11,078 nucleotides of DNA from an uncultured Clostridia bacterium (GTDB taxonomy: Bacteria; Bacillota; Clostridia; UBA1381). The notes under the pieces are model-generated. The model was not told the origin of the DNA. It saw only the letters and a program-made list of their open reading frames with translations, and made no database searches. The translations under genes were made by a program, and so were the position numbers. Each line of letters starts with the position of its first letter. The first letter of the stretch is position 1. The stretch is from NCBI GenBank assembly GCA_934454215.1, contig CAKSGG010000111.1, positions 1 to 11,078 of the forward strand, in the 5' to 3' direction. Positions 1 to 5,848 of the stretch are shown here, in pieces.

Positions 1-30
1 TGCGGTTGAGGTTACGGCTTTACCGTTTAC

Positions 31-720
31 TTACGGCGGATTAGTAAACTCAGTTTCGGTTTTTCCGCCGGGATATGCCACCATAACAGCATCATCACCG
101 CTTACATTATAGAGAATGTTATCGACAGCCGCAAAGCTCTGTGCGCCTTCTTTCACGGTAATTGATGTAAGGTTGTCGCAGCCGTAAAGAAAATTATATC
201 TTGTTGAACTGAATCTTGCGGGAAGTTCAATTGAAGTAAGTGAGTCGCAGTTCGCAAAGGCTTCATTATTAATTGTCAATGATGAAGCCGTATCATCGGC
301 AAAATTAACTTCGCTGAGTACAGGGCAGCTGAAAAACGCCGATGCTGCAATGGTGCTTACAGACCCCGGAATGTCAACTTTTTTTAGAGCTGTGCAGCCT
401 GAAAATGCGTCAGTATCTATATAGGTGTACCCTTCGGGAATTGTAACGCCCGTTATAAGCTCATTATCCTTGAAAGCGCTGCCGACATCGGTAATTGTAT
501 ATTTTGTGCCTGAAAATTCAGCCTCAGTCGGCAGAACAATATCGCCGCCTTTTCCGTTATATGATTTAATTTTTGTGGTATAACTTCCGTAAGAACGCAA
601 ACGGTCAACGGTAAAATCACCGACCTCAACCGTTTCTGCATTTGCAGCAACAGCGCCTATTCCGATAAGCATAGCTGCCGAGCACATTGTTATTATTGTT
701 TTTTTGAATAAATTTTTCAT
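31..720 (-). CDS. Secreted BspA-like leucine-rich-repeat protein, probably C-terminally truncated
   Basis: The protein has 229 residues. The start chosen is the ATG at 718-720, because GGAG (730-733) lies 9 bases upstream and the protein then opens directly with a signal peptide: Lys-rich N-region, hydrophobic core, likely cleavage after Ala28 (ANA|ET). An in-frame ATG at 735 would add five residues but lies over that ribosome binding site. Residues about 65-205 carry BspA/LRR_5-type repeats with the pattern 'I-P-x-x-V-x-x-I-x-x-x-A-F-x-x-C-x-x-L', for example 'DAFSGCTALKKVDIP' and 'EAFANCDSLTSIELP'. Such proteins are usually surface or secreted binding proteins in gut bacteria; the ligand here is unknown. 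The C-terminus reads 'YPGGKTETEFT', a motif that in this family normally leads into another LRR block, but TAA follows four codons later. Frame-compatible LRR-like codons continue beyond the stop to the window edge. It is the second gene of an operon, 16 bases after the upstream gene, so translational coupling is plausible. Confidence 0.85.
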   Translation of the reverse strand: MKNLFKKTIITMCSAAMLIGIGAVAANAETVEVGDFTVDRLRSYGSYTTKIKSYNGKGGDIVLPTEAEFSGTKYTITDVGSAFKDNELITGVTIPEGYTYIDTDAFSGCTALKKVDIPGSVSTIAASAFFSCPVLSEVNFADDTASSLTINNEAFANCDSLTSIELPARFSSTRYNFLYGCDNLTSITVKEGAQSFAAVDNILYNVSGDDAVMVAYPGGKTETEFTNPP

Positions 721-729
721 AGTATAAAT

Positions 730-733
730 CTCC
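730..733 (-). promoter_or_regulatory. Ribosome binding site of the LRR gene
   Basis: GGAG on the minus strand lies three bases after the TAG stop of the upstream gene (737-739) and nine bases before the ATG at 720. It decides the start at 720 over the ATG at 735, which lies upstream of this site. The tight arrangement fits one mRNA with coupled translation. Confidence 0.6.
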
Positions 734-736
734 ATT

Positions 737-1504
737 CTAATTATTTATTGTCATTTTATCCGCAATCGGACGCATTGAACCGATACCGTCCCATACCATA
801 ACCGATATGCTGTACGAATTATCAAAAGCGGTATTTACGGATATTTTGTTTTCGCCGATGTTCAAATCAACATTCTCTCTGTGTGCGCTTATAAGCCCGC
901 CGGCACTGTCGTATGACGCATATATTATGTCCGCATTACATTCTTTTGCGGAAAGAATATTAACGGTTGATTTGTCAAAGCTTAAAATACTGCATTCCTT
1001 TATTGAATATGTAATAGGATTGTCGGATAAGTCAACCGTTCCTTTAACGGCGTTACCGTCAATTTGCGTAATTCCTGCGCATACTGCATTTGATATTGTT
1101 ACTGTTACGTCGCCGATTTGTGAAATATCAATCGGAGTTGAAATTTGAGCAATTTTGATTTTATCATCAGATGAAAAACCCGTTTTTTGCCCCGTTCTGC
1201 CGAAATACGTTTTTAAAGAAGCATGATTTTCATTGCTCCATTCGCTGTGAGATATATCAAAGCAATCATTTGTCGGAATATTGACTGTTCCGATTTCGTT
1301 TGAAGTAAAATTCATTTCAAACATAAGAGTACTCAGATAATCTGTGTTATTAATATACACGTCATAATCAATTCCTTCATATGTTCGTTTCGGCTCAAAT
1401 ATAAGCGTGGTTTGCGGATTTTGCGCCGCCTGCACCGATGCGATGCTTGCCGTCAAAAACAGTACAGCCGTAAGCAATCCTGTTATTTTTTTCTGTAGTT
1501 TCAT
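737..1504 (-). CDS. Secreted protein with a cohesin-like domain and a C-terminal 'VWD' beta domain
   Basis: The protein has 255 residues. The start chosen is the ATG at 1502-1504, which has AGAGGTG (1510-1516) five bases upstream and opens directly with a signal peptide (MKLQKKITGLL..., likely cleavage after VQA, residue 26). Residues about 30-165 are beta-rich and resemble cohesin-like modules: a 'YDVYINNTDYLSTLMFEM' strand region, then 'KIKIAQIS', then 'VTVTISNAVCAG'. This assignment is tentative. Residues about 175-255 resemble a C-terminal domain I associate with secreted clostridial proteins, ending in strands such as 'SISVMVWDGIGSMRPIAD' (usual form 'vFVWDs...mkPl'). There is no catalytic motif, LPXTG or SLH domain. 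It is the first gene of an operon with the LRR gene downstream and shares a divergent control region with the dockerin-bearing protease, so a role in presenting or binding secreted enzymes is possible but inferred. A longer form starting at TTG 1565-1567 is possible but would bury the signal peptide. Confidence 0.8.
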   Translation of the reverse strand: MKLQKKITGLLTAVLFLTASIASVQAAQNPQTTLIFEPKRTYEGIDYDVYINNTDYLSTLMFEMNFTSNEIGTVNIPTNDCFDISHSEWSNENHASLKTYFGRTGQKTGFSSDDKIKIAQISTPIDISQIGDVTVTISNAVCAGITQIDGNAVKGTVDLSDNPITYSIKECSILSFDKSTVNILSAKECNADIIYASYDSAGGLISAHRENVDLNIGENKISVNTAFDNSYSISVMVWDGIGSMRPIADKMTINN

Positions 1505-1509
1505 ACTGT

Positions 1510-1516
1510 CACCTCT
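1510..1516 (-). promoter_or_regulatory. Ribosome binding site deciding the start of the cohesin-like gene
   Basis: AGAGGTG on the minus strand lies five bases before ATG 1504. It supports the start that gives a normal N-terminal signal peptide. Site 1 of the repeated palindrome (1523-1538) lies seven bases upstream, so a protein bound there, or an RNA hairpin formed from it, could also affect ribosome access. Confidence 0.6.
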
Positions 1517-1522
1517 CTTGCA

Positions 1523-1538
1523 GTTAGTTGCAACTAAC
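1523..1538. promoter_or_regulatory. Palindrome site 1, putative repressor operator
   Basis: GTTAGTTGCAACTAAC is a perfect 16-bp inverted repeat. It matches GTTAGT-N4-ACTAAC exactly, with TGCA in the centre. It lies inside the 5' leader of the minus-strand operon, just upstream of the ribosome binding site of its first gene. The size and symmetry fit a dimeric TetR- or MarR-type regulator; that family assignment is inference. Confidence 0.7.
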
Positions 1539-1584
1539 CTGATATTAAAAAATAAAAGTTTCTTCAACACACACTCCTTTCGAT

Positions 1585-1602
1585 GGTTAGTCTTAACTAA
1601 CC
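1585..1602. promoter_or_regulatory. Palindrome site 2, putative repressor operator
   Basis: GGTTAGTCTTAACTAACC has seven-base arms around a four-base centre (CTTA), the longest arms of the set. It lies in the minus-strand leader. Its centre is 63 bp from that of site 1, equal to six helical turns of 10.5 bp, so both sites would face the same side of the DNA. In RNA it could form a 7-bp stem with a 4-nt loop. Confidence 0.7.
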
Positions 1603-1641
1603 TATATTCTTTAAAAAAGAGCCGTTTTTAAGACTCCAATG

Positions 1642-1657
1642 TTTGGTCGTCACACCA
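1642..1657. promoter_or_regulatory. Possible degenerate site 3 of the same palindrome
   Basis: TTTGGTCGTCACACCA shares the central GTCGTCAC block and a GGT...ACC symmetry with site 4 at 1762-1777, but the arms differ at several positions. It lies about 10-25 bases downstream of the predicted minus-strand transcription start, a typical place for a repressor site. It may be a weaker operator or a chance match. Confidence 0.35.
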
Positions 1658-1672
1658 TAATTAACAAAACAG

Positions 1673-1701
1673 AGTATATCATACTATATTTATCTTGTCA
1701 A
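1673..1701 (-). promoter_or_regulatory. Sigma-A promoter of the cohesin-like/LRR operon
   Basis: On the minus strand TTGACA (1696-1701) is followed by a 17-bp spacer and TATACT (1673-1678), almost the full consensus. The predicted transcription start is near 1666, giving a leader of about 160 nt that contains palindrome sites 1 and 2 and possibly site 3. Confidence 0.75.
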
Positions 1702-1725
1702 TACTATAAAAAAATTTGTAGATAC

Positions 1726-1754
1726 TTTACAAATGAATATATTTATGATATACT
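1726..1754 (+). promoter_or_regulatory. Sigma-A promoter of the S8 protease gene
   Basis: TTTACA (1726-1731), a 17-bp spacer and TATACT (1749-1754) form a good promoter on the plus strand. The predicted start of transcription is near 1761, at the edge of palindrome site 4. Its -35 box is 24 bp from the -35 box of the divergent promoter, so the two RNA polymerases bind back to back. Confidence 0.75.
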
Positions 1755-1761
1755 TCAAACT

Positions 1762-1777
1762 GTTAGTCGTCACTAAC
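1762..1777. promoter_or_regulatory. Palindrome site 4 at the protease transcription start
   Basis: GTTAGTCGTCACTAAC again matches GTTAGT-N4-ACTAAC exactly, with CGTC in the centre. It covers about +1 to +17 of the predicted protease transcript, the classic position for a repressor that blocks initiation or escape. Confidence 0.7.
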
Positions 1778-1802
1778 CGTAAATAACGCCAACTTATTTA
1801 CG

Positions 1803-1808
1803 AAAGGA
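1803..1808 (+). promoter_or_regulatory. Widely spaced ribosome binding site of the protease gene
   Basis: AAAGGA is the only Shine-Dalgarno-like motif before the protease ATG at 1824. The spacer is 15 bases, longer than the usual 5-10, and is almost pure A/T. The signal peptide begins exactly at this ATG, so the start itself is secure; initiation may be modest or helped by the unstructured spacer. Confidence 0.5.
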
Positions 1809-1823
1809 TTTACAAAATAAAAA

Positions 1824-4800
1824 ATGAATAATTATTTTTTTAAACGTATTGTGTCCGCAGTCGTTTCAGCCGGCATTATGATTTCGAGCACGGCGGTATT
1901 TGCGGACGTAAAATCAAACGATATTTTTGCGATGCCTTCAAGCAATATTGGCAGAACGGATGAAAATAAAAATGTTCGGATTATTGTTGAACTTGAAGAC
2001 GCACCGATTCTTTCATACAACACAGAAATAAGTACTTATTCAAGTGTTTCTGATTTTTTTGCTTCAGATAAGGCTAAGAGTATAGAGCAGAAACTGGAAA
2101 AAAGCCGTAAAGCCGTAAAAAAAGCTCTTGTGCGGAGCGGTATGGATTTAACCGTAAAGCGTGAGTATTCGGCGGTAATGAACGGCTTGGCGGTAGAGGC
2201 TGATGCTGACGATTTGGAGGCAATCAAAGAAACCGATGGAGTTAAAGACGCATTTGCCGCCGAATTTTACAAGATTCCCCAAAATGCTTATGCAAACGGC
2301 GGAGTTTCGGCAATAGGCGGAGATATTGTCGGTGAGAAATTCGGATTTACAGGCAAAAACAGCGCTGTTGCAATTCTTGATACAGGTCTTGATTTATCAC
2401 ATCCGGCTTTTTCGTCGGTAAACAACCCGAAGTATTCAATGGACGATATTGAGAATATAATAAAAAATAACAAGATGACAATAGGGAAACTGAATGTTTC
2501 AAAAGTATACGTGAATGATAAAATACCGTACGCATATGATTATGCCGATATTGATACCAATGTTTCGGGCGGTGAATCGCATGGAACTCATGTTGCGGGA
2601 ATTGTCGGTGCAAACAGCGGCGGCGTGGTTGAAGGCGTTGCTCCCGATGCGCAGCTTTTTATAATGAAGGTTTTCGGGGATTCTACGGGCGGCGCTTACG
2701 ATGATGATATTTTAGCGGCTCTTGACGATTCGGTAAAATTCGGCGTTGATTCTATAAATATGAGTCTTGGCATGACGGCGGGATTTTCGGAAAGCGCATA
2801 TAAATCTATGCGTGAGGTCTATAACCGTGTAAGGGATTCGGGTATTGCGCTGTACTGTGCTGCGGGAAATGAGTACAGCTCTGCATATCAAAATTCATCT
2901 GGCAGCGACCTTCCAAAAGCGGCAGAGCCCGATAACGGCGTTGTTGCGTCTCCGTCCACATACGAGGCCGCTCTTTCGGTTGCAAGTATGAATAATATCG
3001 AAACAACATCTGTATATTTGCTTGCAAACGAAAGAAAAATCCGATACAATGACCCTGCCGAAAAGGAAAGCGGTCAGCTTATATCGCTTTCGGGTACGTT
3101 TGAATATGTTGACTGCGGTATCGGCGGAACGGCGGATTTTTCAGATAAAAGCTTAAGAGAAAAAATTGCTTTGATTCGCCGTGCAGGTGAAGAAAACGGA
3201 GAGATTCTGACCTTTGCGCAAAAGGAAGCAAATGCGAAAAATGCGGGTGCTGTGGCTGCAATAATTTATGATAATACAGACGGTGCACTTATCAATATGT
3301 CAACCGACAATAAGATACCGTGTGTATTTATAAGTAAAGCCGACGGTGAGTATCTTTGTGAGCAGAGCGATAAGAGATTGTCCGTAAGTGATGAGTATGT
3401 TGACAGCTTTAAGGATAATCACAGCGGAAAAATGAGCGACTTCTCATCATGGGGAGTTACGCCCGATTTGAAATTAAAGCCCGAAATAACAGCTCCGGGC
3501 GGAGATATTTATTCAACGCTCCCAAACGGACTTTACGGAAATATGAGCGGTACGTCGATGGCGTCGCCTCATATGGCAGGTGCGGCGGCTGTTATGAATC
3601 AGTATATCTGTGAAAATAAAGGCGGACTTAACATGACAGCCAAACAAAGGACAAAGCTCGTAAATGCAATTATGATGAGTACAGCCGTTCCGATTAAAGA
3701 TGAAAACGGTATACCGTATTCGCCGAGAAAGCAGGGAGCGGGGTTAGTTCAGCTTACGAACGCAGTAACGGCAAACGCATATCTTTTAAACTCCGATGGC
3801 ACACGGCCGAAAGCAGAAACGGGATATAATGAAAACGGAAACTATTCATTTGATTTCAAAGCCGTGTCTATGAGCAAGAATATAATTGAATATGAGCCTT
3901 CCGTAACGCTTCTTACAGAAGATACGGTTACGGAAAACGGCGTTGTGTATATGGCACAAAAAGCAAGAGAGCTTTCGGCTGACGAAGTTACGGTAACAGT
4001 TCCGAAAAAAATAACGCTTGCGGCAAACGGCGAGACTGAGATGAATGTAAAAATTGAACTTACCGAAAAGGGAAAGTCAAATTTGAAAAAAGCTTTTCCG
4101 AACGGAATATACATAGAGGGCTTTGTTACGCTTAATCCGATACAAAACGGAGAAACGGCGCTTTCATATCCGTTTATGGGATTTTTCGGAGACTGGCAGG
4201 CTCTTAAAATATTTGACTCGGACATTTACGATGATGAGGCGGCATCGCTGTGCGAAACACGTATAGGGCAATTTAGAAACAGTGACGGAGGCAGATATAT
4301 TCTCGGTCATAACTATTATGTTGACGGCTCAGAGGAATATAATGCGGATAAAATCGCAATAAAGGGAAATGAGTCGGGCAAAAATGTCACAGAGGCGGTG
4401 TCTCTTCTGCGCAATGCCGACAAGCTTACTTTTTCGGCAGATGATGCGGACGGAAATACGGTTTACAGTGAAAGCTCATCAAAGGTTTCAAAAACCTATC
4501 ATTCCTCGGAGGGATTTTATACTCCCATGGCGGCAAAAGGCTGGGAGCCGTTTGACTCGTGGAATACTCCGCTTGACGACGGAAATTATGTTTATAAAAT
4601 AACGGCAAAGCTTGGCAGCAATGAAGAAACAAAATCTTTCCCGATTGTGATAGACAGCAAAGCACCGGAGGTTATTTCAAGCAGGATTGAGGGCGCAAGC
4701 TGGATTGTGACTGTTCATGATAACCATTATATTCAGGGTGCGTGCGCAACGGCAACGGGTAACGAGCCGATAACCGAATGGATAGAGCCTGATGCTTCAT

Positions 4801-5807
4801 CTGCCGCTGCGGTAACGGAAATTAAATTTGATTTGTCAGAATCGGGATTTAAAGGACTTTCGCAGGCTAAAATCGCATTGATAGACTATGCGGGAAACAC
4901 ATATATTTCGGATTATTATTCACTTTCGAGTGCGTCAATTATATATCCGCAGTCGATAACCTTGGATAAATCGTCGCTGATATTAACCGATGGCGAAAGT
5001 GCAAAAATCACTGCCGATATTATGCCGGAAAATGCGTCAAACAGAACTGCTGTCTGGAGTACATCGGACGCTGATGTTGCGGAAGTATCGCAAAACGGAA
5101 CGGTTACCGCAAAGAAAGCGGGCAATGCGGTAATTACCGCCGAAACCGTAAACGGAATAAAGGCGTACTGTGAAATAAGCGTTAATGCAAAAGCACCCGA
5201 GAAACTGCCTGTTACGGCTGCCGTAACTGCAAAAAAGAGTATTTTTACGGGTGAAAACATTCCGTTTGGCTTTCAGCTCGGGAACGTGAAAAGGGTTGCC
5301 GCCGTTTCATTTACTTTTAAAAAAGATGATGCTCTGCAATATGCGGATTTAATCGGCAAAAACGGCTTTACACCTTTGGGAATTAAATGGAATGACGACA
5401 ATACCGCTACGATAGCACTGTCATATCTGCAAAACGGTGCGGGCGGAAACCTTACAAAAACTGAGCTTTTCGACGCTGCAGAAATTCGGTTTAAAGAAAT
5501 TATGCAGGATATGTCAGTCGGTATAAAGCTTATTGATGTTTCAGCGGCAGGGTATGACGATAACGGAAAGGCGGTATACTTTACAACGAAAATAACTTCG
5601 CCGAATGCGAATACAGACGTAAGCAGCAAGCCGAGCTGTGATGTGAACGGCGATGGGGTAATTGACCTTCTTGATATTACATATTGTCAGAAATACTACA
5701 GAAAAGGCAGCAGCTCGCCTGATTGGAATGATTTTAAAAACTGTGATTTGGACGGAAACGGTTTGATTGATATACAGGATTTGATTATTATTCTGCAAGC
5801 AATGTAA
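1824..5807 (+). CDS. Secreted subtilisin-family (S8) protease with PA, Fn3-like, Big_2, cohesin-like and dockerin domains
   Basis: This 1327-residue exported endopeptidase resembles the lactocepin/C5a-peptidase branch of family S8. In order: signal peptide (cleavage after about Ala27, VFA|DV); I9-like propeptide (about 50-155); catalytic domain with Asp186 ('AILDTGLD'), His253 ('SHGTHVAG'), oxyanion Asn349 ('AAGN') and Ser578 ('GTSMASPHMAG'). A PA domain (about 419-527) is inserted between Asn349 and Ser578, as usual in this branch. An Fn3_5-like region (about 670-800, 'YPFMGFFGDW') and a second beta domain (to about 945, 'VIDSKAPEV') follow. A Big_2 domain (about 1041-1121), a cohesin-like domain (about 1129-1265) and a type I dockerin (1272-1327) complete it. 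The dockerin has two full calcium loops: D1273/N1275/D1277/D1281/D1284 and D1308/D1310/N1312/D1316/D1319. All catalytic residues are present, so it should be active; the substrate is unknown. The dockerin suggests non-covalent attachment to a cohesin protein. No LPXTG is present. Confidence 0.95.
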   Translation: MNNYFFKRIVSAVVSAGIMISSTAVFADVKSNDIFAMPSSNIGRTDENKNVRIIVELEDAPILSYNTEISTYSSVSDFFASDKAKSIEQKLEKSRKAVKKALVRSGMDLTVKREYSAVMNGLAVEADADDLEAIKETDGVKDAFAAEFYKIPQNAYANGGVSAIGGDIVGEKFGFTGKNSAVAILDTGLDLSHPAFSSVNNPKYSMDDIENIIKNNKMTIGKLNVSKVYVNDKIPYAYDYADIDTNVSGGESHGTHVAGIVGANSGGVVEGVAPDAQLFIMKVFGDSTGGAYDDDILAALDDSVKFGVDSINMSLGMTAGFSESAYKSMREVYNRVRDSGIALYCAAGNEYSSAYQNSSGSDLPKAAEPDNGVVASPSTYEAALSVASMNNIETTSVYLLANERKIRYNDPAEKESGQLISLSGTFEYVDCGIGGTADFSDKSLREKIALIRRAGEENGEILTFAQKEANAKNAGAVAAIIYDNTDGALINMSTDNKIPCVFISKADGEYLCEQSDKRLSVSDEYVDSFKDNHSGKMSDFSSWGVTPDLKLKPEITAPGGDIYSTLPNGLYGNMSGTSMASPHMAGAAAVMNQYICENKGGLNMTAKQRTKLVNAIMMSTAVPIKDENGIPYSPRKQGAGLVQLTNAVTANAYLLNSDGTRPKAETGYNENGNYSFDFKAVSMSKNIIEYEPSVTLLTEDTVTENGVVYMAQKARELSADEVTVTVPKKITLAANGETEMNVKIELTEKGKSNLKKAFPNGIYIEGFVTLNPIQNGETALSYPFMGFFGDWQALKIFDSDIYDDEAASLCETRIGQFRNSDGGRYILGHNYYVDGSEEYNADKIAIKGNESGKNVTEAVSLLRNADKLTFSADDADGNTVYSESSSKVSKTYHSSEGFYTPMAAKGWEPFDSWNTPLDDGNYVYKITAKLGSNEETKSFPIVIDSKAPEVISSRIEGASWIVTVHDNHYIQGACATATGNEPITEWIEPDASSAAAVTEIKFDLSESGFKGLSQAKIALIDYAGNTYISDYYSLSSASIIYPQSITLDKSSLILTDGESAKITADIMPENASNRTAVWSTSDADVAEVSQNGTVTAKKAGNAVITAETVNGIKAYCEISVNAKAPEKLPVTAAVTAKKSIFTGENIPFGFQLGNVKRVAAVSFTFKKDDALQYADLIGKNGFTPLGIKWNDDNTATIALSYLQNGAGGNLTKTELFDAAEIRFKEIMQDMSVGIKLIDVSAAGYDDNGKAVYFTTKITSPNANTDVSSKPSCDVNGDGVIDLLDITYCQKYYRKGSSSPDWNDFKNCDLDGNGLIDIQDLIIILQAM

Positions 5808-5816
5808 TAATATATT

Positions 5817-5847
5817 GCCCGATATGGAGTTTCATATCGGGCTTTTT
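5817..5847 (+). terminator. Intrinsic terminator after the protease gene
   Basis: GCCCGATATG (5817-5826) pairs perfectly with CATATCGGGC (5833-5842) around a 6-nt loop and is followed by TTTTT. It starts nine bases after the protease stop. The hairpin also lies directly beyond the stop of the convergent minus-strand gene (5849-5851), but on that strand the following bases are mixed A/T rather than a U-run, so reverse termination would be weaker. Confidence 0.9.
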
Positions 5848-5848
5848 G

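Noticed and set aside
807..1148. 113-codon plus-strand ORF antisense to the cohesin-like gene
   Set aside because: It lies wholly inside a better-supported secreted gene on the other strand, which has a clear ribosome binding site and signal peptide. Its own translation shows no domain or repeat pattern.
1505..1570. GTG at 1568-1570 as the start of the cohesin-like gene
   Set aside because: It is only three bases from the AGGAG motif, too close for initiation. The TTG at 1565-1567 is better spaced, and ATG 1504 best fits the signal peptide.
3842..4225. 127-codon minus-strand ORF
   Set aside because: It is antisense to the Fn3-like part of the protease, with low-complexity Ser/Phe/Val composition typical of a mirror frame and no visible start signals.
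4916..5629. Two minus-strand ORFs of 114 and 118 codons
   Set aside because: They are antisense to the Big_2 and cohesin-like domains of the protease and show no independent coding evidence.
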